22,057 bases of DNA from Gammaproteobacteria bacterium. Its GTDB lineage: Bacteria > Pseudomonadota > Gammaproteobacteria > HK1. The number at the start of each line of letters is the position of its first letter. Position 1 is the stretch's first letter. The stretch is from assembly GCA_022822245.1 (NCBI GenBank), contig JAJECB010000430.1, forward strand, positions 1 through 22,057. The letters run 5' to 3'. Below the pieces are notes generated by a model. It searched no databases. It saw only the letters and a program-made list of their open reading frames with translations, and had not been told where the DNA came from. The translations under genes and the position numbers were made by a program. Shown one piece after another: positions 1-7,482 of the stretch.

Positions 1-249
1 GCTCCGGAGAGCTTGACCGAACCTCACGATACGTCTAACCAATTGAAATTGCTATACTAATTCTTGGGACACTAGTGATTTCCAGTGTCTATGTTAAGAC
101 GTACGAACAGACACTCGCACTACGTTCAACTAGACACACGCAATTTGATTAAAGTGATGAGGCCAAAGCGTTAGGTTTCTTGGAACGCAGCGCTCGTGTC
201 AATCCTCATCCATATTTCCGGCGTGATCGTCATATTGTGTGGGGTTAAC
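1..249. other. AT-richer stretch without a recognisable gene
   Basis: No open frame here has coding character, and base composition is clearly lower in GC than the rest of the window. I see no tRNA-like or strong terminator-like structure. Together with the following 1 kb it looks like foreign or decaying DNA at the edge of the metabolic region. Confidence 0.5.
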
Positions 250-277
250 CCGACTATGCAGAGCTCTGCATAGTCGG
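250..277. repeat. Perfect 28-bp palindrome
   Basis: The two 14-base halves (left half CCGACTATGCAGAG) are exact reverse complements with no loop. The flanks continue the symmetry weakly: GTTAAC on the left against GTTGAT when the right flank is reverse-complemented. It lies 13 bases upstream of the ATG of the FN3-domain fragment, whose frame is open back into the palindrome. It could be a cruciform or hairpin, a dimeric-protein operator, or a rearrangement junction. There is no T-run to support a terminator. Confidence 0.8.
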
Positions 278-290
278 ATCAACTTCAGTA

Positions 291-989
291 ATGATCGAAC
301 ACGAGGTATGGTTCAGCTACTGGTTGCACGGCGGGGTTGCGCCCGGCGAGCAGTTGGCAGCCAACAGAGCGTCGAGAAAGGTTGTCGGATCGACCGCAAC
401 CAATTGTCCGGACGCCATGACTCGCGTGGAAAATGGCATCATCGTCATAAATGCGGACGACCGGACTCCAATTCTCGAAGATGTATTCGACACCAACCAC
501 TATCGCTACACCTTCGAGCTCGATCGCACCCTGCCTCCGGCAAACGCTGCCGACTTGGCGCCGCTGCCTCCGACTGGTGTCTCTGTGGATGTCTCCGCTT
601 CACGCGAGAGCGCGCGGATCACCTGGACTCAGGTGGACATGGGTCGACCGGCCCCGACCTCTTACGAGGTGCGATATAGGAATTTCCGCAAACCTGCCGA
701 GTGGATCGATGCCAGGCACACCGGCACCGACAGGACTCACACGATCGACCTCGTCGAGTCGCTGAGATCTCACTGGTGTTCCGAAGAAACACGGCCGGGT
801 TACTACGAGATGAACCTTCGTGTCCGCGCGACCAACGCCAACGGGACGGGGGAGTGGTCCCAGATCGCGGACCGCAGCGTCAGGCGACCCGCCATCAATT
901 GCATGTCGACGAATGGGCAGGGGGTCGACGGCTCCTCCGCACAGCAAACCGCACCCCTCGCGCGCATTCCGTCATGCCGAATGATATAG
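291..989 (+). CDS. Fibronectin type III domain protein, probably a fragment
   Basis: This is a 232-residue frame. Residues about 92-194 look like one fibronectin type III domain: a PPTGVSVDV opening strand, ARITWTQ with the core Trp, SYEVRYR with the core Tyr, and the closing YYEMNLRVRATNANGTGEWS strand and loop. The first 90 residues resemble nothing I recognise. There is no signal peptide or membrane segment although FN3 domains are usually extracytoplasmic, so this is probably a piece of a larger surface or adhesion protein. The frame is open upstream to a stop at 246-248, passing through the palindrome, and no clear ribosome binding site precedes the ATG. The stop codon lies inside a second palindrome. 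Domain assignment is fairly safe; whether the gene is intact or expressed is doubtful. Confidence 0.55.
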   Translation: MIEHEVWFSYWLHGGVAPGEQLAANRASRKVVGSTATNCPDAMTRVENGIIVINADDRTPILEDVFDTNHYRYTFELDRTLPPANAADLAPLPPTGVSVDVSASRESARITWTQVDMGRPAPTSYEVRYRNFRKPAEWIDARHTGTDRTHTIDLVESLRSHWCSEETRPGYYEMNLRVRATNANGTGEWSQIADRSVRRPAINCMSTNGQGVDGSSAQQTAPLARIPSCRMI

Positions 990-1009
990 CACCCGGTGCT
1001 ACATCATTC
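979..1009. repeat. 31-bp near-perfect palindrome over the stop codon of the FN3 frame
   Basis: The 15-base arms GAATGATATAGCACC (979-993) and GGTGCTACATCATTC (995-1009) are complementary except for one position, around a single central C. The FN3 stop codon (987-989) lies inside the left arm. The tight symmetry suits a dimeric repressor operator better than a terminator, because no T-run follows. The TAGCAC/GTGCTA core is the kind of sequence small dimeric antitoxin repressors can bind; that is inference only. Confidence 0.7.
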
Positions 1010-1195
1010 AAGCCGCTACGCGCCGCGGGCGCCACCGGCCCGTTGTCGTCACGGTAACCGACCGCGCCGGGCGCCAGATCTGCGCCCCGCCCCATCGAGA
1101 GAGCGAGCCTGGCCGTGAGCGGGGCGGCGACCGGAGCGTCCGGGGGAGGGCGTCCGGCCGCCGTTTTCCCTCATCGGCACGAAGGAGACGGCACC

Positions 1196-1694
1196 ATGAC
1201 GGCAGCCATGGCGATGCCCGGCAACACGGCGGAGACCTACCGACACCGTCATCTTCTGCGCCGGGCCGTGCGGCACCGGAAAGTCCCACATCGCACAGGC
1301 CCTCGGCCATGCCGCCGTTCGCGCCGACCACGACGTGCTGTTCACCACCCAGAGCCAGTTGCTGGCGAGCCTCCATGCCGCGCGCGCCATCAATGCGTAC
1401 GAGCGGCGCTTCCAGACCTTCGCCCGCGTGCCGCTGCTCGTCATCGATGACTTCGGTCTGAAACCCCTGCGAGCACCTCAGGACGAGGACTTCCATGACC
1501 TCGTCGCCGAGCGCTACGAACGCGGCGCCACCGTCGTCACCTCCAACCTCGACTTCCCCGAGTGGGGCGACGCCTTCCCCAACCGACTGCTCGGCGCCGC
1601 CACCCTCGACCCGAAGTTGGACAAATCGGGCCGCCGTTCCATCCGGATTGCGCGGTTCCTGCCCGCCCGGACAGTCCTCCCCGGCGCATTTCAC
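1196..1694 (+). pseudogene. Broken istB-like ATPase remnant (IS21 family)
   Basis: The recognisable part starts at about 1242 and reads DTVIFCAGPCGTGKSHIAQA, an IstB Walker A region. It continues through LLVIDDFGLKPLRAPQDEDF (Walker B and the IstB signature), RYERGATVVTSNLDFPEW and a short NRLLGAATLDP. IstB proteins are normally about 250 residues. Here the N-terminal 80-90 residues are missing and the C-terminal end dissolves after about 1615. A good ribosome binding site (GAAGGAGA) and ATG lie at 1196, but that frame differs from the Walker frame, so the start and the body are separated by a deletion plus frameshift. No istA partner or terminal inverted repeats were found. It is a dead insertion-sequence fragment abutting the end of the TRAP operon. 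Confidence 0.8.
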
Positions 1695-1759
1695 TGCTCA
1701 CCGCCTCGTCCAACCACCCCGCAAGCTCCGATCTCGACGGAGCAGCGGGGTTGGAAGGC

Positions 1760-3076
1760 TCAGCGGTCGATGAGTCCGGGGAGGTACAGGGTGAGCTCGG
1801 GGAACGCGATGAGGAGGGCGACGACGGCGAGCGCGAGCCCGATGAACGGGGCCACCGAGCCGATGATCTCCTGCATGGTGGTCGATTCGGGGGCGGCGCC
1901 CCGGATGACGAAGAGGAGCAGTCCGAAGGGCGGCGTCGCGAGGCTTACCTCGAGCACCATCAGCATCAGGACGCCGAACGCGATCGTGTCGTAGCCGATC
2001 GCCTCCACCACGGGGAGGAAGAGCGGCACGGTGATCATCATCATGCTCACCTGGTCCATGAAGCAGCCGAGCACCATCAGCACCGCGAGCATCCCGATGA
2101 GGACCGCGAGGGGCGCGAGATCGGCACCGATCACCACCCGCGCGAGCCCGGTCGACGCCTCCGAGAAGGCGAGGATCTGGGAGAACGTGATGGACCCGCA
2201 GATGATGAAGAGGGTCATGACCGTGAAGCGCAGGGTCTGGCGCATCGCGACGAGGAAGCTCGCCCATGTGAGGCGGCGGTAGAGGGCGGCGGCGGCGAGC
2301 GAGCCCATGGCGCCGAGGGCGGCGGACTCGGTCGGGGTCGCGAAGCCGCCGAGGATGCTCCCCACGACGACGACGAAGATGCTCATGAGGGGGAGCACGT
2401 ACTTGAGGAACGGCACGATGCGCTCGCGCCACCTCATGTCGCCGACGTCGTAGGGGGGCGCAAGCTCGGGGTCGAGCCGGCACCGGACGAGGATGTACAC
2501 GACGAAGAGGGCGGCGAGGATGAGGGCCGGGATCACCGCCCCGACGAGGAGCCCGGAGATCGGGATCTGGGCGATGCTCCCGAGGAGCACCGCGAGGGCC
2601 GACGGCGGGATGAGCATGGCGAGCCCACCGACCGCGACGATGGGCCCGATCGAGATCGCGGGCCGGTAGCCCCGCCGGTACATCTCCGGGAGGAGGGTGC
2701 TCCCGAGCATCGCGGTATTGGCGATGGTGGAGCCGGAGAGCGACGAGAAGATCGTCCCGCCCGCGACCGCGACCAGGGAGAGGCGGCCCGGGACGCGGGC
2801 GATGAGCCGGTCCACCGCGTCGATCGCCTGTCCCGCCACCCCCGTGTGGAACATGATCTCGCCCATCAGGATGAAGAGGGGGATCGGGAGGAGGGCGAAG
2901 CTCTGGGCCGCGTCGACCGCGTTGCGGACGAGCTGCTCGAGGCCGATGGCGCCGCCCATGAAGACGAACGCCCCCGCGATGTTGACCGCGAAGAAGGCGA
3001 ACACCACCGGGAGCCCCAGCATCATGAGGACGACGAGGCCGCCGATGAGGACGGCGAGGACCTCGTACCACTCCAT
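1760..3076 (-). CDS. dctM: TRAP transporter large membrane subunit (DctM family)
   Basis: This 438-residue polytopic membrane protein is the ion-coupled translocation subunit of a tripartite ATP-independent periplasmic transporter. It opens with MEWYEVLAVLIGGLVVLMML and shows DctM landmarks: LPVVFAFFAVNIAG, the GGTIFSSLSGSTIANTAMLG stretch near residue 110, the inner repeat with IPPSALAVLLG, and a late ATPPFGLLLFVIRG segment. Length is normal for the family (about 425-440). The frame is open 161 codons further upstream, but those are arginine/proline-rich and overlap dctQ, so the ATG at 3076 is chosen despite a weak ribosome binding site. It is last in the dctP-dctQ-dctM operon, 92 bases after dctQ. 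Substrate cannot be told from this subunit. Confidence 0.93.
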   Translation of the reverse strand: MEWYEVLAVLIGGLVVLMMLGLPVVFAFFAVNIAGAFVFMGGAIGLEQLVRNAVDAAQSFALLPIPLFILMGEIMFHTGVAGQAIDAVDRLIARVPGRLSLVAVAGGTIFSSLSGSTIANTAMLGSTLLPEMYRRGYRPAISIGPIVAVGGLAMLIPPSALAVLLGSIAQIPISGLLVGAVIPALILAALFVVYILVRCRLDPELAPPYDVGDMRWRERIVPFLKYVLPLMSIFVVVVGSILGGFATPTESAALGAMGSLAAAALYRRLTWASFLVAMRQTLRFTVMTLFIICGSITFSQILAFSEASTGLARVVIGADLAPLAVLIGMLAVLMVLGCFMDQVSMMMITVPLFLPVVEAIGYDTIAFGVLMLMVLEVSLATPPFGLLLFVIRGAAPESTTMQEIIGSVAPFIGLALAVVALLIAFPELTLYLPGLIDR

Positions 3077-3168
3077 CCGCCTATCGCCCCCCGGCGGGCC
3101 GGGACGCCCTCGCGGCCGGCGGCGGAATCGGGATCGGGATCGGGCTCGGCAACGGGCTCGCCATCCGG

Positions 3169-3672
3169 TCAGAGCGCGTCGGCCGAACGTCCCGGGCCGA
3201 ATCCGGCGGAAGCTCCCGCATCGCGCGGGCGCACCGTCCGGCGAACGAAGATCGCCGCGAGCAGGAGGAACACGGGGGGCGCGGCCGAGAAGAGCCACCA
3301 CTCGGGGAAGACGAAGGTCTCGTAGACGAGGGTGCCGTCGCTGTACGACCGCCACCAGACCCGGCACGCGAACCAGAAGAGGACGAGCGAGGCGGCGGCC
3401 CCGATCGCGTTCGCGCCCCGGTCCGCGCGCCGGCGGGCGGGCGGCGCGAGGCGGGCGACGACGAGGTCGACGGTGATATGCCCCCCGGAGAGGAGCACCC
3501 ACGGCGCCGCGAGGAAGGTGATGAGGTAGAGGAGGTACTCGGCTACGTCGAGCGACCACGGCATCGAGAAACCGGCCATCTGCCGGCTCGCGATGTCGAG
3601 GGAGATGAGGAGCGCGAGCACCCCGAGGAGGGTGCCCGCGACCACCGCGAGCGCCCGGCTCATCCGCTCCAT
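3169..3672 (-). CDS. dctQ: TRAP transporter small membrane subunit (DctQ family)
   Basis: This 167-residue protein has four predicted transmembrane segments: about residues 8-28, 42-63 (with WSLDVAEYLLYLITFLAAPW), 90-108 and 125-145. The W-DVAEYLLY stretch and the following GGHITVDLV are typical of DctQ. It partners DctM in the inner membrane and helps dock the periplasmic binding protein. It starts 49 bases after dctP and precedes dctM, the standard order. ATG at 3672 has no clear ribosome binding site; the fourth codon is also ATG (3663) and has GGAG close upstream, so the true start may be three residues later. The C-terminal 25 residues are low-complexity and may be poorly conserved. Confidence 0.9.
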   Translation of the reverse strand: MERMSRALAVVAGTLLGVLALLISLDIASRQMAGFSMPWSLDVAEYLLYLITFLAAPWVLLSGGHITVDLVVARLAPPARRRADRGANAIGAAASLVLFWFACRVWWRSYSDGTLVYETFVFPEWWLFSAAPPVFLLLAAIFVRRTVRPRDAGASAGFGPGRSADAL

Positions 3673-3721
3673 CGCACCGGGGGCGCGTTCCCGGCCGCCG
3701 CGCCCGTCGCGCCGGCCGTCC

Positions 3722-4705
3722 CTATTCGAGCAGGGGACGGATCTTCCCGATGAACTCCGGGCTCGCCTCCTCGAGCGCCTCCCAGTAGAGGGATTCGGCC
3801 TTGGCCGCCCACTCCGCTCCGAGGTCCACGTACTCGACCCCGGCGTCGGCGAGCATCTTCGCCTGGTTCTCGCCCTCCGCCTCGCGCCACTTCGGCCACT
3901 CGGTGTCCAGCCAGCCCGTCATCCGGTTGAGGCAGGCGCGCTGCGAATCGGCGAGCCCGTTCCAGCGGTCCAGGTTGACGAGGAGGTTGATGTTGGCGCT
4001 GAAGAAGCCGGGACCGTGCCGGTACTTGGTGAACTTGTGCCAGCCGAAGTCGACCACCCCCCAGAGCGGCCAGCCGTAGCCGTCCACCGCCCCGCGCTCG
4101 AGGGCGGTGCCGACATCCGGCGGAGCCATGCGCACCGGGTCCGCCCCGAGGTGCCGGAAGAAGCCGTCGTAGATGGGCACGGAGCGGATCCGCATGCCGT
4201 CGAAGCGGCCGTCCTGGTGCGGCTTGCTCGTGTAGAGGAAGAAGTTGACCCCGTCGTGGATGTGGGTGAGGTACCAGGCGTTCAGCTTCTCGTTGTGGAG
4301 CTGGTTCAGCATCGCCCAGGCGCCGTTCTCCTTCTGCTCCGCCGCGCCGTTCTTGGCGAGGATGGACACGTCCGCCTCGATCGCCTCGCCCTTGTAGTAG
4401 TTGGGCGGCCCGAAGTGCATGTCGATGACCCCGGTCTTGAGCGCGCGCCACTGCTCGAGGGAGGGGACCGCGGCCGGTCCGACGACGCTGATCTCGACCT
4501 CGCCCGCGCACTCCTCGTTGACCTTCGCGGCCCACTGGTAGAAGTGCTTGGCGAAGATGACCCGTTCGGGGAGGAAGCTCGCCGCCTTGAGCTTGACCGC
4601 CTCCGCCTGGGCGGCCGGCACGCCGGCGCCGGCGACCGCGAGCGCCGCCGCGAACGCCACCAGCCGGCCCGGAGCCATCCCCCCCGATAACCGCTTCATT
4701 CTCAT
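3722..4705 (-). CDS. dctP: TRAP transporter periplasmic solute-binding protein (DctP family)
   Basis: This 327-residue secreted protein has a Sec signal peptide (MRMKR, a hydrophobic Ala-rich core, and a likely cut after AQA near residue 34), followed by a DctP fold starting VKLKAASFLPERVIFAKHFY. The GRFDGMRIRSVPIY stretch carries the arginine that usually pairs with a carboxylate on the ligand, and DVGTALERGAVDGYGWPLWG is the hinge/ligand region. The first ATG of MRMKR is preceded by GGAGGG at good spacing, so the 83-codon upstream extension is rejected. It captures the substrate in the periplasm and delivers it to DctQM. The retained arginine suggests an organic acid substrate, which is inference. 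Confidence 0.93.
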   Translation of the reverse strand: MRMKRLSGGMAPGRLVAFAAALAVAGAGVPAAQAEAVKLKAASFLPERVIFAKHFYQWAAKVNEECAGEVEISVVGPAAVPSLEQWRALKTGVIDMHFGPPNYYKGEAIEADVSILAKNGAAEQKENGAWAMLNQLHNEKLNAWYLTHIHDGVNFFLYTSKPHQDGRFDGMRIRSVPIYDGFFRHLGADPVRMAPPDVGTALERGAVDGYGWPLWGVVDFGWHKFTKYRHGPGFFSANINLLVNLDRWNGLADSQRACLNRMTGWLDTEWPKWREAEGENQAKMLADAGVEYVDLGAEWAAKAESLYWEALEEASPEFIGKIRPLLE

Positions 4706-5064
4706 CTCGATCCCTCCACGCCGGTTGGACTGTGCGGACACGGCCGGCCCCCGACCCGCGCCCCGCGGTCCGTACCGGCCTTCGCGCCGCAATATACACC
4801 GTGAACGGCGCGCGCCTACCGGTGTCCGGGCCGCGCATCGAGTCGTTCCGGACCCGGGCCGGCGGGCTCCACGCGCTTGCCGGAGAACGGGTCTCGGGGA
4901 CACCGAACGCCGCGCGCGCACCGGGGCGTGCGAGGCGAGGCGGATCGATGCCACGGGGAGCGCTGGCGGCGGAAATTGCCGCCGATCGCATCGGCGTCTT
5001 CGCGGAGCGGGGCTCCGCTACACTGCGGGCACGGTCTGGCCCGTGCTTGAGGGGGAGCGGCATC
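4706..5064. promoter_or_regulatory. Divergent intergenic region between the TRAP operon and the FAD oxidoreductase gene
   Basis: This 359-base gap must hold promoters for both directions. On the minus strand a TATATT box (4791-4796) lies 86 bases before dctP but has no good -35. On the plus strand TACACT (5019-5024) lies about 40 bases before the GTG of the oxidoreductase. The 17 bases just before it (5002-5018) form a perfect hairpin, GCGGAGC-GGG-GCTCCGC, filling the space where a promoter spacer would be. No regulator gene is adjacent. Promoter calls are weak; the inverted repeat is certain. Confidence 0.4.
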
Positions 5065-6162
5065 GTGCACGTCGTCGTCTGCGGAGGCGGGGTCATCGGG
5101 GCCGCGACCGCCTTCTACCTGACCGAGCTCGGGGTCGAGGTCACCCTCGTCGAGCGATGCGAGCTCGCGGCCGCCGCCTCGGGCAAGGCGGGCGGGTTCC
5201 TCGCCCGGGACTGGTGCGACGGCAACGCGATGGGGCCGCTCGCCCGTGCGAGCTTCGACCTGCACGCGGAGCTCGCCGACCGGCTCGATGCCGACTACGG
5301 CTATCGCCGCGTCGATACCCTGATGGTCGTGGGAGCCGACGAGGGATCGGTCGCGCGGTACGCGCGACACCCCGCATCCGCCTGGCTCGACGGCAACTGC
5401 GCGGTCAACGGGCGCATCGGCACCCCGGAGACGACTGCCCAGGTCGAGCCCGGCGCGTTCACCCGGGCGCTCGTCGACGCCGCCTGCCGGGGCGGCGGGG
5501 CGCGGGTCCGTATCGGCGCCGTGGAGGGGCTGCTCGCCGCGGGCGGGGCGCGCGGGGCAGTGGCGGGGGTGGTGGTGGACGGGGACCACGTCGCCGCCGA
5601 CGCGGTGGTCCTTGCCATGGGGCCGTGGACCGCCCTCGCGCGGGCGTGGCTTCCGCTCCCCCCGATCGGCGGGCTCAAGGGGTTCAGCATCACCCTTCGC
5701 CCCGACTACGAGGTCCCCGCCGAGATGTTGTTCTGCGAGTACCGCACCGCATCAGGCGAGGTCCTCTCGCCCGAGATCTACCCGCGCCCGGACGGCGAGG
5801 TGTGGGTGTGCGGGATGTCGGACGACCAGCCGGTGCCGATCGATCCGGCGGATGTCCGGGTCGACGACGCGCGCTGCGACGAGCTCCGGCGGATCGCCGG
5901 CACCCTCGCGACGGGGTTTGGCGACGCGGAGATCACCCGCCGCCAAGCCTGCTACCGGCCCATCTGCGCGGACGCAATGCCCCTTCTCGGGCCCGCGCCC
6001 GGCGGCCGTCCCGGAGTTTACGTCGCGACCGGCCACAACTGCTGGGGGATCCTGAACGCGCCCGCGAGCGGCAAGGCGATGGCGGAGCTCGTCACGACCG
6101 GCGAGGCGCGCTGTGTCGACCTCGCTCCATTCGACCCCGCCCGGCTCCTCGAGGCCGCGTAA
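5065..6162 (+). CDS. FAD-dependent oxidoreductase, DAO superfamily (Tda3-like)
   Basis: This 365-residue flavoprotein has an N-terminal dinucleotide-binding motif GGGVIG (residues 7-12) with the adenine-ribose-binding Glu at residue 30 (TLVER). It is followed by ASGKAGGFLARDWCDG, a stretch characteristic of the branch that includes fungal Tda3 and related uncharacterised oxidoreductases. The C-terminal VYVATGHNCWGILNAP is the usual DAO-family isoalloxazine-contacting end. Length fits a single-domain DAO enzyme. The GTG start follows GGGGGAG at proper spacing; a longer in-frame reading to 4732 lacks this support and is rejected. It is divergent from the TRAP operon, so it may oxidise an amine or amino acid brought in by that transporter, but the substrate is unknown. 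Confidence 0.85.
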   Translation: MHVVVCGGGVIGAATAFYLTELGVEVTLVERCELAAAASGKAGGFLARDWCDGNAMGPLARASFDLHAELADRLDADYGYRRVDTLMVVGADEGSVARYARHPASAWLDGNCAVNGRIGTPETTAQVEPGAFTRALVDAACRGGGARVRIGAVEGLLAAGGARGAVAGVVVDGDHVAADAVVLAMGPWTALARAWLPLPPIGGLKGFSITLRPDYEVPAEMLFCEYRTASGEVLSPEIYPRPDGEVWVCGMSDDQPVPIDPADVRVDDARCDELRRIAGTLATGFGDAEITRRQACYRPICADAMPLLGPAPGGRPGVYVATGHNCWGILNAPASGKAMAELVTTGEARCVDLAPFDPARLLEAA

Positions 6163-6457
6163 CTCGACGCACGGAGCGCTCGCCGGGCGTTCACCCGCGA
6201 TGGGTGCGGCGACCGGTGGTACGATTCCCGGCCCGACGGGCGCTGCGCATTCCACCATGACCGACCACGGGGATCACGCGAGCGAGTTTCTCGGCTCCAA
6301 TGCGACTTTCGAAGTGGACGAGCCGGCAACAAATGCCGGGTCCCGACTCCGCCGGGGTCGCCGGACGGGTGAGGTCGACCCGGAGCCTTCCACTGTGGGC
6401 CTCGAACGGTGCGGTGGCTTCGTCGTCGCGGTTCCGAAGCAGGATCGGCCGGCCTCG
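6163..6457. other. Gap before the first nucleotidyltransferase module
   Basis: The frame of the following gene is open through this region, with an earlier ATG at 6257. The encoded residues are low in hydrophobic periodicity and resemble nothing known. I treat it as untranslated or poorly conserved leader and see no terminator or repeat. Confidence 0.4.
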
Positions 6458-6832
6458 ATGGCGGCAACCGTCGAGGACGAAATCGAGGCGGCTCGCAATC
6501 ACGCAATCGCTGGTCAATTTCATTCCGACCACGAGCGGCTCGAGGCGCGCAGCCTTGCGCTGCATTCAGCGATTGTCCGGAAGATAGACCGCGATCCCGA
6601 TCTCCTTCTCATTCCGAAGCGAAACCTGAAGCGGTGGCGAGCCCGGACCATCGGCCCGGCGCCCATCTATCTCGACGAGTGGGGCCGGATCCTGCGCAAG
6701 CCGTGGGCGGAGATCGCGGAGTTCCTGGTGAGCCGTTCCGAAGACGCGATCCGATTGCGGCAGTCATCGCCCTTTGCCGGGGTCCTGACGGCCGTGGAAC
6801 GAAAGCGAATCTACGACGGATTCCGACGATGA
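6458..6832 (+). CDS. Putative antitoxin-like partner of the adjacent nucleotidyltransferase
   Basis: This 124-residue protein has a recognisable C-terminal half: HERLEARSLALHSAIVRKID (residues 25-44), a NLKRWRAR segment, LDEWGRIL, and a closing RLRQSSPFAGVLTAVERKRI (99-118). I recall this pattern from small proteins encoded beside stand-alone nucleotidyltransferase genes, where they are candidate antitoxins or regulators. It lies 34 bases upstream of such a gene. The ATG at 6458 is chosen because similarity starts shortly after it, but its ribosome binding site is weak; ATG 6257 in the same frame would add 67 residues of unconvincing sequence. Function as an antitoxin is inferred from position and size, not shown. 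Confidence 0.65.
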   Translation: MAATVEDEIEAARNHAIAGQFHSDHERLEARSLALHSAIVRKIDRDPDLLLIPKRNLKRWRARTIGPAPIYLDEWGRILRKPWAEIAEFLVSRSEDAIRLRQSSPFAGVLTAVERKRIYDGFRR

Positions 6833-6866
6833 ACGTCTGGTATCCGGGGGCTCGCGCATTCCCGAC

Positions 6867-7412
6867 ATGACGCGTTCCGAGCTCGAACATCTCATTCGCG
6901 CGAGCGGGGCCATCGCCGACGACCCCGAACTGATCATCATCGGAAGTCAGGCGATCCTCGGCCAGTACCCCGATGCACCAGCCGTCCTGCTCGCTTCGAT
7001 GGAAGCGGACATCTACCCTCGAAACCATCCCGAGCGGGCCATTCTCATCGATGGCGCCATCGGAGAGGGTTCGTACTTCCACGAACAGTTCGGCTATTTC
7101 GCGCAGGGTGTCGGCCCCGAGACCGCAGTCCTCCCGGAGGGTTGGGAATTGCGTCTGATCCGGGTCGGAAACGAGCAAACCGGTGGTTCGACCGGCTGGT
7201 GCCTGGAGGCAAATGATCTCGCGATCTCGAAGTACGCGGCAGGTCGGGAGAAGGACCGAAAATACACCGCCGAGCTGGCGCGCACCGGGCTGACGACTCG
7301 CGAGACGCTCCACGAGCGTCTCGCCGCCACCACGGTCGATGGCGACCTGCTTCGCATGATCGCCAGTCGCATCGACAGGGACTTCAGGCCGCGCGAGCCG
7401 TCCCGTCCCTGA
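6867..7412 (+). CDS. DUF6036-like nucleotidyltransferase, probable toxin-like component
   Basis: This 181-residue protein has a minimal nucleotidyltransferase-type core: LIIIGSQAILGQYP (GSQ at residues 26-28, the position of the GS motif) and then SMEADIYPRN, where EAD (46-48) would give the metal-binding carboxylates. A later CLEANDLAISKYAAGREKDR stretch is typical of DUF6036-type proteins. It would be cytoplasmic and might modify RNA or protein with nucleotides. It follows the small partner gene by 34 bases in the same direction, the arrangement expected of a two-gene toxin-antitoxin-like operon. The stop codon overlaps a 14-base palindrome. Family assignment is by recognition of motifs; toxicity is inference. 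Confidence 0.7.
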   Translation: MTRSELEHLIRASGAIADDPELIIIGSQAILGQYPDAPAVLLASMEADIYPRNHPERAILIDGAIGEGSYFHEQFGYFAQGVGPETAVLPEGWELRLIRVGNEQTGGSTGWCLEANDLAISKYAAGREKDRKYTAELARTGLTTRETLHERLAATTVDGDLLRMIASRIDRDFRPREPSRP

Positions 7413-7424
7413 ACCGGCCGGTTC
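7411..7424. repeat. Perfect 14-bp palindrome at the end of the nucleotidyltransferase gene
   Basis: GAACCGGCCGGTTC is exactly self-complementary and begins inside the stop codon. It may help end transcription of the module, although only a short CGGTTT follows and no T-run is present. Confidence 0.5.
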
Positions 7425-7482
7425 CGGTTTCGGGGCGCAGCGCGTACATTTGCGGCGGGACGACATCCGGGAGAAGCGGAAG

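Noticed and set aside
239..679. 146-residue frame overlapping the FN3 fragment
   Set aside because: No domain pattern is visible, and it overlaps the FN3 frame, which has clear beta-sandwich landmarks.
1562..3325. Long plus-strand frame of 587 residues opposite dctM
   Set aside because: It is extremely rich in Glu, Asp, Arg and His with no domain pattern. This is the typical antisense shadow of a GC-rich membrane protein gene; dctM on the other strand has clear family motifs.
4732..5064. N-terminal extension of the FAD oxidoreductase by 111 codons
   Set aside because: The dinucleotide-binding strand begins immediately after GTG 5065, which has a good ribosome binding site; the extension is Arg/Ala-rich noise.
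7425..7450. Promoter TTCCGG/TACATT before the SDR gene
   Set aside because: Spacing is right, but the -35 matches consensus at only two positions. In GC-rich DNA this is not enough to call.
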